Source: Clostridioides sp.
GTDB taxonomy: Bacteria; Bacillota; Clostridia; Peptostreptococcales; Peptostreptococcaceae
Direction: 5' to 3'
Assembly: GCA_031272305.1 (NCBI GenBank)
Contig: JAISUA010000175.1
Location: 1-7,785 of the forward strand
DNA: 7,785 nucleotides
Each line of letters opens with the position of its first letter. Positions within the stretch are counted from its first letter, which is position 1. Of this stretch, positions 1-7,158 are shown one piece after another. A model generated the notes under the pieces. The model was given only the letters and a program-made list of their open reading frames with translations. It had not been told where the DNA came from and made no database searches. The position numbers and the translations under genes were made by a program.

Positions 1-2
1 CT

Positions 3-605
3 TTTTCTTTTTCGAATGAATATTCTCAAGGAACTGACAATATTATTTTCACTTCGAAATATGGTAGAAAAAAATTAGCACAAACAAAGATATTAGCAGG
101 ATTGATTTTTTCAATTTCTACAATAATAGTTCATATTTTTTTAGATTATGCGATGATTTTCATATGTTGTGGTTTTGATGGTTTTGATTTATCTATACAA
201 TTGTTAAATTTAGCATGTCCATATAGGCTAAACATGTTGCAAGCAAGTATGTTGATGATATTTTTTATAATCTTGATGTCAGTTTTTATGTCTTGTTTTA
301 CTCTTTTTGTGTCGTCTATTTCTAAAAAAAGTAGTGTTCCAATAGCTGCAACCTCGTCGATAGTTATGATAACATATTTTTTACACTTAAGTGAAGTGAG
401 TAAATTGTGGAATAGAATTTATTTGTTGTTGCCGAAAAATTTGCTTGAAGAAGTTTTTTCAAAGTCTTATTTGAGTTATTTTTCTTATGAAATATTTGGA
501 AGAGTTGCGGATTTAATTTCAATGAGAATTGGATTGTATATATTATTGATTATTTTAACTGTATCACTTACAATCATGGCATTTAGACGACATCAAATAT
601 ATTAG
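3..605 (+). CDS. ABC-2 type transporter permease, 5'-truncated by the window edge
   Basis: This is the C-terminal 200 residues of an integral membrane permease; the frame is open back to base 3, so the gene begins outside the window. A TTG at 102 lies inside the conserved region and is not a credible start. About four hydrophobic segments are visible, and the chain ends in a basic tail (AFRRHQIY). It aligns by eye along its whole length with the permease at 1563-2840: both share an EYSQGTDNII/ESQLGTDNII block, a TSKxG(R/K)KKL cytoplasmic loop, a GFDG motif, a LW(N/T)xIYL motif, a MR(I)xxY segment and a basic end containing HQ. The motifs are those of ABC-2 type exporters whose first half carries TM1 and a large outer loop, missing here. 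It sits 29 bp before the ATPase gene, so co-transcription is likely. Probable partner of that ATPase; substrate unknown. Confidence 0.85.
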   Translation, partial: FSFSNEYSQGTDNIIFTSKYGRKKLAQTKILAGLIFSISTIIVHIFLDYAMIFICCGFDGFDLSIQLLNLACPYRLNMLQASMLMIFFIILMSVFMSCFTLFVSSISKKSSVPIAATSSIVMITYFLHLSEVSKLWNRIYLLLPKNLLEEVFSKSYLSYFSYEIFGRVADLISMRIGLYILLIILTVSLTIMAFRRHQIY

Positions 606-620
606 AATAGATTTTTAAGA

Positions 621-626
621 AAGGTG
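621..626 (+). promoter_or_regulatory. Ribosome binding site of the ATPase gene
   Basis: AAGGTG lies 8 nt before the ATG at 635. It fits a standard Shine-Dalgarno site and supports that start, where the conserved N-terminal beta strand (MILKINDLTKNYG) begins at once. Confidence 0.8.
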
Positions 627-634
627 ACAAAAAT

Positions 635-1513
635 ATGATATTAAAGATTAATGATTTAACAAAAAATTATGGACAAAAGACAGCTGTCAAAAATCTTAAT
701 GTTGAATTGACAGAAGGAATATATGGTTTTCTTGGACCAAATGGTTCTGGGAAATCTACAACTATTCGTATGATTTGTGGAATATTGAATCCAACCAGTG
801 GTACAATCGAAGTGAATGGTGAAAATATAGATCAAATGGGAGAAAGATTTCCAGAAATATTAGGATATTTGCCACAAAATTTTGGATACTATCCAGAATA
901 CACAGGTTTTGATTTTATGATGTACGTATGTGCTTTGAAAGGATTAGAACGCAAAAAAGCAAAAGAAAAAACGAAAGAATTACTAAAAAAATTCAATCTT
1001 TATGAACATAAAAATAAAAAAATAAAAGCTTATTCAGGAGGAATGAGACAGAGATTAGGCATAGCACAAAGTCTTATAAATGATCCTAAGATTTTGATAC
1101 TTGATGAACCAACAGCAGGTCTTGATCCAAAAGAGAGAATAAGGCTGAAAAATATTATTTCAGATTTATCAAAAGATAAGATAATCATACTTTCAACACA
1201 TATTGTGACTGATGTTGAACAAATAGCTGATGAAATAATGTTTTTAAAAGAAGGAAAACTTATAAACAAAGATAATGTATCAAATCTTTTGAAAACTATA
1301 GAACAAAAAGTTTGGAGTGTAAAGTTGAATGAAAATGATTTTGATATGATGAGAGATGATTTTATGATATCAAATATAAGTTATATAGGAGATAAAGTAA
1401 ATGTTAAGATTATTTCAAATGAAAAACCTTTTGATACAGCTATAAATGTAGCTCCTAGATTAGAAGATTTATATTTGTTTTACTTTGATGACATCTTAGA
1501 CGAAGAAAAATAA
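635..1513 (+). CDS. ABC transporter ATP-binding protein
   Basis: A 292-residue cytoplasmic ATPase that powers transport through the flanking permeases. All motifs of an active nucleotide-binding domain are present: Walker A GPNGSGKST at residues 34-42, Q-loop Gln81, signature YSGGMRQR at 133-140, Walker B ILILDEP at 153-159 with Glu158 as catalytic base, D-loop AGLD at 161-164 and H-loop His189 in STHI. A C-terminal extension of about 80 residues (from about 211) ends in a RLEDLYLFYF motif common in single-domain exporter ATPases of this type. The permease gene before it ends 29 bp upstream and the next begins 49 bp downstream, so permease-ATPase-permease is probably one operon. Since only one complete ATPase is present, the complex would need an ATPase dimer with two permease subunits. 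Function as an exporter ATPase is firm; the cargo (antimicrobial peptide, lipid or drug) is not deducible. Confidence 0.95.
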   Translation: MILKINDLTKNYGQKTAVKNLNVELTEGIYGFLGPNGSGKSTTIRMICGILNPTSGTIEVNGENIDQMGERFPEILGYLPQNFGYYPEYTGFDFMMYVCALKGLERKKAKEKTKELLKKFNLYEHKNKKIKAYSGGMRQRLGIAQSLINDPKILILDEPTAGLDPKERIRLKNIISDLSKDKIIILSTHIVTDVEQIADEIMFLKEGKLINKDNVSNLLKTIEQKVWSVKLNENDFDMMRDDFMISNISYIGDKVNVKIISNEKPFDTAINVAPRLEDLYLFYFDDILDEEK

Positions 1514-1547
1514 AGTATAGTTGTTAGGATAAGTGAGTTTTATTGTG

Positions 1548-1556
1548 AAAGGAGAG
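1548..1556 (+). promoter_or_regulatory. Strong RBS that fixes the permease start at TTG 1563
   Basis: AAAGGAGAG is a near-ideal Shine-Dalgarno sequence. GGAG ends 8 nt before an in-frame TTG at 1563. A longer frame opens with GTG at 1533, but this RBS would then lie inside the gene and only a poor TAGGAT stretch precedes the GTG. The TTG start is therefore preferred. Confidence 0.75.
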
Positions 1557-1562
1557 ATTGAA

Positions 1563-2840
1563 TTGAGGGAACTGATTTTTTATGAGTTTAAAAAATTGAT
1601 TAAGAGTAAATTAAATATATTTCTAATTATTTTGAGTATAATAAGTACAACTTTTTTATTCAAGGTTAGTATTTCACAAATGAGTACAGCTGATAAAAAT
1701 GGAGATATCATAAGAAATGGATTCACAAGCAATCAAGTTTTTTTAATAGAAAAAAACAATTATAAATCATTACCTTCTTATTTAAATGATAAAAGTGCTA
1801 TAGATATTATACAATCTTATCAAGATTTATTTTCATCTAAGGAAAATACTATCACTGATGATGAAGGAAATATCAAACTTAAAGAAAATATTTACAATTC
1901 AAAAGTAATTCCTTTTTTTCATTATCTTAGGTTGATTGATGATGTATACAAAAAGCCTGGAAAAGAAGATATTTATCTAAATGAAATAAAAAAAGTTGAT
2001 CTTGAGAAAGAAAAAAGTTTTTCTGAGTCAATTAATAAAAAAATAGATTATGTACTTAATGATTTGTTCAAAGATTCTAATAGAAGTAGTCAAACTAAAA
2101 AACAATATTGGTTGAATAAAATCGGAAATAGAACAAATGAATACAAAATAGGCTATCACAGTGGTTGGTCTAATTTTTTAGGTACTTTTGAGTTACTTAA
2201 TTTAGCGATAATATTTATATGTATGACGTTGACAGGCGTATTCGCCAGAGAATCACAACTTGGAACAGATAATATTATTATGACTAGTAAACTTGGAAAG
2301 AAAAAGTTGTCAAAAGCAAAAATTATTTCTTCTATTATATTTGTGTCTTTAGTTTTTGTACTAAATCTATTAGTAGTAATGTGTATAAATTTCGGTGCAA
2401 GTGGATTTGATGGATGGAATCTTCCTATACAAAATATGAACTTGATATCACCGTATAATATGAACTTTTTAACAGCAACTATTATTACAATCATCACAGG
2501 ATTTGTATATTTGATAGGAATGTCGACATTTATATTGTTTTTATCGGAAAAACTAAAAAAGACATCTGTAGTGATGTCAATAGTGATATTGATATTTTTA
2601 ATTTCAATGTTTATGAGTATTAGTAGTTGGGACGGATTATGGACACATATATATTTATGTATGCCATATAGCATTATGTTAGAAACATTTAGTGAATCTA
2701 TGCTTGGCTATACTTTGTACAGTTTCTTTGGAGTAGTTATAAATATTGTATGGATGAGGATAATTGTATATGCAGTTTTGATATTACTTAGCATAGTCAT
2801 GACGATTAGAACATATAAAAAACATCAATGTATAAATTGA
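1563..2840 (+). CDS. ABC-2 type transporter permease
   Basis: A 425-residue membrane permease, counted from the TTG start at 1563 chosen from its RBS; a GTG at 1533 would add ten residues. The start MRELIFYEFKKLIKSK is a typical basic cytoplasmic N-terminus of this family. TM1 is at about 17-37. A large polar, Lys/Asp/Asn-rich, presumably extracytoplasmic domain follows (about 38-205). Then come TM2 at about 208-227, TM3 254-277, TM4 303-327, TM5 335-354 and TM6 392-415, with a basic tail. The cytoplasmic ESQLGTDNII...KLGKKKLSKAK region between TM2 and TM3 is probably the coupling surface for the ATPase. The second half is clearly paralogous to the partial permease at the window start, so the two probably form a heterodimer. 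It closes the operon, since a terminator follows at 2851. Permease assignment is confident; substrate is unknown. Confidence 0.88.
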   Translation: MRELIFYEFKKLIKSKLNIFLIILSIISTTFLFKVSISQMSTADKNGDIIRNGFTSNQVFLIEKNNYKSLPSYLNDKSAIDIIQSYQDLFSSKENTITDDEGNIKLKENIYNSKVIPFFHYLRLIDDVYKKPGKEDIYLNEIKKVDLEKEKSFSESINKKIDYVLNDLFKDSNRSSQTKKQYWLNKIGNRTNEYKIGYHSGWSNFLGTFELLNLAIIFICMTLTGVFARESQLGTDNIIMTSKLGKKKLSKAKIISSIIFVSLVFVLNLLVVMCINFGASGFDGWNLPIQNMNLISPYNMNFLTATIITIITGFVYLIGMSTFILFLSEKLKKTSVVMSIVILIFLISMFMSISSWDGLWTHIYLCMPYSIMLETFSESMLGYTLYSFFGVVINIVWMRIIVYAVLILLSIVMTIRTYKKHQCIN

Positions 2841-2850
2841 TTTATACATC

Positions 2851-2888
2851 AAAAATCTCTGTAAGGATTGTTACCTACAGAGATTTTT
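2851..2888 (+). terminator. Intrinsic terminator of the ABC transporter operon
   Basis: A perfect 13-bp inverted repeat, AAAAATCTCTGTA at 2851-2863 and TACAGAGATTTTT at 2876-2888, encloses a 12-nt loop. It starts 10 bp after the permease stop codon, and its T-rich arm gives a T run on the + strand. The A-rich left arm also gives T5 on the - strand, so it could act in both directions as a backstop for the convergent pepD gene. Confidence 0.85.
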
Positions 2889-2907
2889 TATATTGTTTAT
2901 CTAACAA

Positions 2908-3025
2908 TGTTTTAACTTAAACACATTTTAAATAAGAACAAATAAGAGTATAGCTATACACTTATTTGTTTTTTCAGTTGTTAAAACACCACTTATCGAT
3001 ATTTTAACATATATAAGTATAAGTG
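2908..3025. repeat. Overlapping inverted repeats in the convergent intergenic region
   Basis: TGTTTTAAC at 2908-2916 is the exact reverse complement of GTTAAAACA at 2980-2988, and the two bracket the second hairpin. TGTTAAAA at 2979-2986 can instead pair with TTTTAACA at 3002-3009 across a 15-nt loop. CACTTAT at 2990-2996 can pair with ATAAGTG at 3019-3025. The arms compete with one another. In DNA this AT-rich some short pairings arise by chance, so functional meaning is unproven. No gene is seen between 2841 and 3083. Confidence 0.5.
2937..2974 (+). terminator. Second hairpin with T tract, terminator-like
   Basis: AACAAATAAG (2937-2946) pairs with CTTATTTGTT (2961-2970). One A-A mismatch separates this from an inner palindrome GTATAG/CTATAC (2948-2959). 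Six T's at 2969-2974 close the element on the + strand. On the - strand the stem is followed only by a mixed TTCTTATTT, so a rightward terminator is the better reading. Leftward use for pepD is possible but weaker. Confidence 0.65.
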
Positions 3026-3083
3026 AATAGGGCAATTCATCTCGGCACTAAAGTATCGAGTATTCTTGCTTTTTAGATAAAAA

Positions 3084-4535
3084 TTAGTTGATTTCTTTTA
3101 GTAATTCTACTAGATAGTTCCAAACATTTTCAATTGATTTGATACTTACATGTTCGTTTGGAGTATGCACGTCAAATGTATCAGGTCCGATTGATATTGC
3201 TTCGAATCCTTCTAATTTATCAAGTAGGATTCCACATTCAAGACCAGCATGTATAGCTGTGATTTCAGGATCTTTTCCAGTTGTTTTTTTCCATACGTCA
3301 TAAGCAAGTTTTTCAAGTTTTGAATCCTTAGCATGTTCCCAAGCAGGATATTGACTTTCAATTGTTACTGTTGCACCTACAAGTTTGCTTAGAGAGAATA
3401 TTCTTTCTGCAATTTCTTCTCTTATTGAAATTATAGAGCTTCTTATAGAACTTAGGAAAGTAATATCGTTTTCATTTAATTTCATAATTGCAAAGTTTGC
3501 AGAACTTTCAACAAGTCCTTCTATTTCTTGGCTGACAGTTTGTACTCCATGAGGAGATACTAAGATAAATTGAAGTATTTTTTCTTTACTATCAGAACTT
3601 AAAACTTTTTCAGGAGTTTTAGTTGCTTCAATGATGCTTACCTTTAATCCTGGATCAGCTGTCGCAAATTCATTTTTAAAAGTATCTTCTATAGATTTTA
3701 TTTGTTTTGCAAGTTCTTCTTGATTAGCAGAATCTATAAGGATTGTAGCATTTGCTTCACGAGGTATAGCATTGTGTTTTGTTCCACCTTCAATATCAGC
3801 CAAATCGTATTCTACTGTAAGTAAATGAAGTATTCTTCCAAGTAGTTTACTTGCATTTGCTCTTTGTAAAACAATTTCCATACCAGAATGTCCACCTTTT
3901 AGACCTTCAACTACGATTTCAATTGCTTTTTTATTTGAATCTACATCTTCAAATGTTACAGGAAGAGTTGATAAAACATTTTTACCACCTGCACAACTTA
4001 CAGTGATAAATCCTTCTTCTTCTGAATCGATATTGATGATATATTTTCCTTCTATATGAGCAGGATCAGCACCATTTGCACCATCCATTCCAGATTCTTC
4101 GTTTACAGTCACGAAAACTTCTACAGCTGGATGTTCAAGAGTATCGTCTTCAAGAACAGACATACCCATAGCTACAGCGATACCGTTATCAGCACCTAGA
4201 GTAGTTCCATTTGCATAGATCATGTCGTCTTTTACGACTAATTGGATAGGATCTTTTTCGAAATCAAATTCAACATTTTTTTCTTTTTCGCAAACCATAT
4301 CCATATGACCTTGAATAACTACACCTGGTTTATTTTCGTAACCTTTTGTAGCTGGTTTTTTGATGTAAACATTTTTTACTTCATCTTGATAAGTTTCAAG
4401 ACCTAATTTTTTACCAAATTCAACTAAAAAGTTACTTACTGCTTCTTCATTTCCAGAACCTCTTGGAATTTGAGTAAGCAATTCAAAATTTCTCATAACA
4501 CTTTCTGGTTTTAAACCTTTTAAAACTTCTGGCAT
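3084..4535 (-). CDS. pepD: Aminoacyl-histidine dipeptidase (Xaa-His dipeptidase, carnosinase-like)
   Basis: A cytoplasmic zinc dipeptidase of family M20 (M20C, PepD type) that cleaves Xaa-His and other unblocked dipeptides, feeding peptide-derived amino acids into metabolism. The length of 483 residues is close to E. coli PepD (485). The di-zinc site is complete by comparison with that enzyme: His77 in GHMDM, bridging Asp116 in GADNG, Glu147 in NEESGM, Asp170 in NIDSEEEG and His457 in DVHTPNE. Asp79 and Glu146 match the catalytic positions. The middle region (about 190-380), including GLKGGHSGM and the KHNAIPRE block, is the lid/dimerisation part. AIHAGLECG (427-435) is a further family motif. 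The ATG start is supported by GAGGGGG on the - strand, 8 nt upstream. The gene stands alone, convergent with the ABC operon and divergent from mutS2. No signal peptide or membrane segment is seen. The exact substrate range is inferred from the family. Confidence 0.95.
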   Translation of the reverse strand: MPEVLKGLKPESVMRNFELLTQIPRGSGNEEAVSNFLVEFGKKLGLETYQDEVKNVYIKKPATKGYENKPGVVIQGHMDMVCEKEKNVEFDFEKDPIQLVVKDDMIYANGTTLGADNGIAVAMGMSVLEDDTLEHPAVEVFVTVNEESGMDGANGADPAHIEGKYIINIDSEEEGFITVSCAGGKNVLSTLPVTFEDVDSNKKAIEIVVEGLKGGHSGMEIVLQRANASKLLGRILHLLTVEYDLADIEGGTKHNAIPREANATILIDSANQEELAKQIKSIEDTFKNEFATADPGLKVSIIEATKTPEKVLSSDSKEKILQFILVSPHGVQTVSQEIEGLVESSANFAIMKLNENDITFLSSIRSSIISIREEIAERIFSLSKLVGATVTIESQYPAWEHAKDSKLEKLAYDVWKKTTGKDPEITAIHAGLECGILLDKLEGFEAISIGPDTFDVHTPNEHVSIKSIENVWNYLVELLKEIN

Positions 4536-4543
4536 AAAAATAG

Positions 4544-4550
4544 CCCCCTC
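4544..4550 (-). promoter_or_regulatory. Ribosome binding site of pepD
   Basis: Read on the - strand this is GAGGGGG, ending 8 nt before the ATG at 4535. It supports the start used for the dipeptidase. Confidence 0.8.
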
Positions 4551-4620
4551 TTAATTAGTTTTTATAGGAATAATTAAATAAAATTCCTTCTCTTATAGTA
4601 TAATATAAATTAGGTCACTT

Positions 4621-4649
4621 ATGATAGATTATTATGATATATTTTTGAA
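4621..4649 (-). promoter_or_regulatory. Possible pepD promoter
   Basis: On the - strand TTCAAA (4649-4644) and TATCAT (4626-4621) are separated by 17 bp, which fits a weak sigma-A promoter and leaves a leader of about 80 nt. The leader includes a 6-bp inverted repeat (AGGAAT at 4566-4571 and ATTCCT at 4583-4588). In this AT-rich stretch other -10-like boxes exist (for example TATACT at 4602-4597), so the choice is tentative. Confidence 0.3.
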
Positions 4650-4660
4650 TATTTTTTTTG

Positions 4661-4689
4661 GAATTTGCTTGATAAGTAAAGCAAAATTC
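4661..4689. repeat. Dyad overlapping the mutS2 -35 box
   Basis: TTTGCTT (4664-4670) and AAGCAAA (4679-4685) form a perfect 7-bp inverted repeat with an 8-bp spacer. It extends to GAA/TTC outer arms (4661-4663 and 4687-4689) if one A is bulged. It covers the predicted -35 box and so has the position expected of an operator in the divergent pepD/mutS2 region. No bound regulator is known from the sequence. Confidence 0.45.
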
Positions 4690-4697
4690 TGTAGAAT
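4669..4697 (+). promoter_or_regulatory. Probable sigma-A promoter of mutS2
   Basis: TTGATA (4669-4674) and TAGAAT (4692-4697) are spaced by exactly 17 bp. Each differs from the TTGACA/TATAAT consensus by one base. Transcription would start near 4704 and include the RBS at 4731. The alternative TTGAAA (4703)/TATATA (4724) pair would start downstream of the RBS and is disfavoured. Confidence 0.6.
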
Positions 4698-4749
4698 CTG
4701 TATTGAAAGCAACTAAAATATGATATATAGAAAGGAATGAAAATTTATA

Positions 4750-7128
4750 ATGAACAAAAAGTCAATGAGAGTTTTAGAATTTCAAAAGATAAAAGAAATC
4801 TTAAAATCTTTTGCATCATCGAAATTAGGAATATCATTTATTGAAAAGTTAGAACCAAGTTCAAACATAGATATAGTAAATCAAACTTTGGAAGAAACAA
4901 ATGAAGCTGAAAGTATTTTGATAAAAAAAGGTTCTGTAGGACTTAGTGGAATAAGTGATGTAGAGGACAAGGTGAAAAGAGCTGAAATAGGAGCGTCGCT
5001 TGATGCAGGAAGTTTATTAAATATAGCAAAAAATTTACAAGTAGCAAGAAATATTAAACGAATATTAGCTTCTAATGCACAAGAAGATTTTGTGTATCCA
5101 ATCATTCAAGGAATGTCAGAATCATTATTTATTTTCAGAGAGCTGGAGGATAAAATTTTAAGTTCGATTATTAGCGAGATAGAAATTTCAGATAATGCGT
5201 CACCTATACTCAAAAATTTGAGAAGGAGCATAATACAAAAAAATCAATCAATTAGATCAAAATTAAATCAAATAATTACATCTTCAACATATCAAAAATA
5301 TTTGCAAGATGCTATTGTTTCCATAAGAGATGATAGATTTGTAGTACCTGTTAAAGCAGAGTACAAGTCTTATGTTTCTGGAATAGTGCATGACCAAAGT
5401 TCATCAGGAGCTACTTTTTTTATAGAGCCAATGAGCATAGTAAATATGAACAATGAGCTTAGAGAGCTTAGATTGAAAGAAAAAGAAGAGATAGAGAGGA
5501 TTTTACAAGAACTTTCTTCAGAAGTTGGAGATTGTGGTAGAGGAATAATTCAAAATCAAACGATTTTATCACAGCTTGATTTTATTTTTGCAAAAGGAAA
5601 ACTTTCTATTTCAATGAGAGGAATAAAACCAGAAATAAATAATGAAAAGAAAATTTATCTTAAAAACGCAAGACATCCTCTGATAGGGAAAAAAGAAGTT
5701 ATTTCAAATACTATATATTTAGGCGATGGATTCAATACATTGGTGATTACTGGACCAAACACAGGAGGAAAGACTGTCACTATAAAGACAGTCGGTCTTT
5801 TGGCACTTATGACGCAAAGTGGACTTAATATTCCTGCTGATTTTGGAAGTAAGATGTGTATATTTGATAATATATTTGCTGATATAGGAGATGAACAAAG
5901 CATAGAGCAAAGTTTGTCTACATTTTCATCACATATGACGAATATAGTAAGTATTTTGGATGAAGTTACACAAGATTCACTTGTGATTTTCGATGAGTTG
6001 GGTGCTGGTACAGATCCAGTAGAAGGAGCTGCACTTGCAATTTCTATTTTGGAATTTGTAAAAGGCGTAGGAGCAAATTGTGTAGCTACAACTCATTATA
6101 GTGAACTTAAGAATTATGCAATTACAAATGATGGAGTTGAAAACGCTGCAGTTGAGTTTGATATTGATACTCTCAGCCCAACATATAAATTATTAATAGG
6201 CGTACCTGGAAAATCAAATGCTTTTGAAATTTCAAGAAAACTTGGTTTAGGAGATTATATAATTTCAAAAGCGAAAGAACATATAACTACAGATAATATT
6301 ATGTTAGAAGATGTGCTTCAAAATGCTGAAATATCAAGACTCAAAGCAGAAGAAGAAAGACTCGAAGCAAAACGATTAAGATTAGAAATAGAAGAAGAAA
6401 AGAAACGCTACAATGAAAAATTGGAAAAGCTTGAAAAGAAAAAAGAAAAAAGTCTTGAGAGAGCTAGAAAAGAAGCCTTTTCGATACTTAGAGATGCAAA
6501 AGAAGAAGCTGATAGGATAATCAAAGAGTTGAAAGAATTAGAAAAGCAAAGAAGATACAAAGTCTCTGATGGAAGAGAAGAAGAGCTTAGAAAAGAACTG
6601 AGAGATTCTATAGGAAAACTTCAACCATCTGTTGAAAGTATGATTGTTCCTAAAGTTTCTAATCAAATTATAAAAGACTTAAAACCTGGAGAGTCTGTGA
6701 GAATTGTTTCTCTTAATCAAGATGGAAGTGTATTATCTGTAGATAATGCTAAGAAAGAAGCAGTTGTTCAAATTGGAATAATGAGAATGACGCTACCTTT
6801 TAAATCACTTACTAGAAACAAGAAGTCAGAAAAAAATATAGTAACCAAGTCTACTAGAAATATAATCAAGTCTAAATCAGGAAAAGTCAAAAGTGAAGTT
6901 GATTTGAGAGGGATGAATCTTGAAGAGGCAACTATGGCTGTTGAAAAATATTTGGATGATGCCTGTATTTCAGGTCTTGAAAAAGTAACAGTGATACATG
7001 GAATAGGAACAGGAGTACTTAAAAAAGGGCTTCAAGATGTTATCAAAAGAAATAGAAATGTCAAATCTCAAAGACCTGGAGTGTATGGCGAAGGTGGAAT
7101 AGGCGTAACAATTGTCGAATTTAAATAA
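4750..7128 (+). CDS. mutS2: MutS2: MutS-family ATPase with C-terminal Smr nuclease domain
   Basis: A 792-residue cytoplasmic protein of full family length. The N-terminal half (1-300) is the MutS-like core/lever and clamp, lacking the mismatch-recognition domain of MutS1. The ATPase follows: Walker A GPNTGGKT at 335-342, the DIGDEQSIEQSLSTFSSHM signature at 378-396, Walker B LVIFDELGAGTD at 411-422 with Asp415/Glu416, and His449 in TTHYSELK. A long Lys/Glu coiled coil spans about 510-625, then a small beta domain (about 645-688). The Smr domain ends the chain, with DLRG at 718-721 and HGIGTG at 750-755. Family knowledge: MutS2 suppresses recombination in some bacteria, and in Bacillus subtilis (also called RqcU) acts on collided ribosomes; Smr gives nuclease activity in several homologues. 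The start is ATG 4750 after AAAGGAATGA (4731-4740), a slightly distant RBS. An in-frame stop at 4738-4740 excludes a longer protein. The DUF523 gene follows after 30 bp, probably in the same transcript. Confidence 0.96.
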   Translation: MNKKSMRVLEFQKIKEILKSFASSKLGISFIEKLEPSSNIDIVNQTLEETNEAESILIKKGSVGLSGISDVEDKVKRAEIGASLDAGSLLNIAKNLQVARNIKRILASNAQEDFVYPIIQGMSESLFIFRELEDKILSSIISEIEISDNASPILKNLRRSIIQKNQSIRSKLNQIITSSTYQKYLQDAIVSIRDDRFVVPVKAEYKSYVSGIVHDQSSSGATFFIEPMSIVNMNNELRELRLKEKEEIERILQELSSEVGDCGRGIIQNQTILSQLDFIFAKGKLSISMRGIKPEINNEKKIYLKNARHPLIGKKEVISNTIYLGDGFNTLVITGPNTGGKTVTIKTVGLLALMTQSGLNIPADFGSKMCIFDNIFADIGDEQSIEQSLSTFSSHMTNIVSILDEVTQDSLVIFDELGAGTDPVEGAALAISILEFVKGVGANCVATTHYSELKNYAITNDGVENAAVEFDIDTLSPTYKLLIGVPGKSNAFEISRKLGLGDYIISKAKEHITTDNIMLEDVLQNAEISRLKAEEERLEAKRLRLEIEEEKKRYNEKLEKLEKKKEKSLERARKEAFSILRDAKEEADRIIKELKELEKQRRYKVSDGREEELRKELRDSIGKLQPSVESMIVPKVSNQIIKDLKPGESVRIVSLNQDGSVLSVDNAKKEAVVQIGIMRMTLPFKSLTRNKKSEKNIVTKSTRNIIKSKSGKVKSEVDLRGMNLEEATMAVEKYLDDACISGLEKVTVIHGIGTGVLKKGLQDVIKRNRNVKSQRPGVYGEGGIGVTIVEFK

Positions 7129-7145
7129 AAGAATTTAAATAAAAA

Positions 7146-7154
7146 TAGAGGATG
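7146..7154 (+). promoter_or_regulatory. Ribosome binding site of the DUF523 gene
   Basis: AGAGGATGA precedes the ATG at 7159 with the GGA core about 8 nt away. It lies in the 30-bp gap after mutS2, in which no promoter or terminator is seen, so read-through from mutS2 is likely. Confidence 0.65.
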
Positions 7155-7158
7155 AAAA

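Noticed and set aside
2156..2674. Long open frame on the minus strand (172 codons) inside the second permease gene
   Set aside because: It is antisense to a clearly coding membrane protein; its hydrophobic, Ile-rich translation is a by-product of the AT-rich codons on the other strand, and no RBS supports it.
4703..4729. TTGAAA/TATATA as the mutS2 promoter
   Set aside because: The 15-bp spacing is short, and transcription would begin near 4736, past the core of the RBS at 4731-4736. The upstream TTGATA-17-TAGAAT pair is better.
4737..4844. Short 35-codon frame starting at ATG 4737, overlapping the mutS2 start
   Set aside because: The Shine-Dalgarno sequence directly abuts this ATG with no spacer, the peptide resembles nothing recognisable, and it overlaps the well-supported mutS2 frame.
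5655..5910. Minus-strand open frames opposite the MutS2 ATPase domain
   Set aside because: They lie entirely over the conserved Walker A and signature region of mutS2 and show no recognisable motif.
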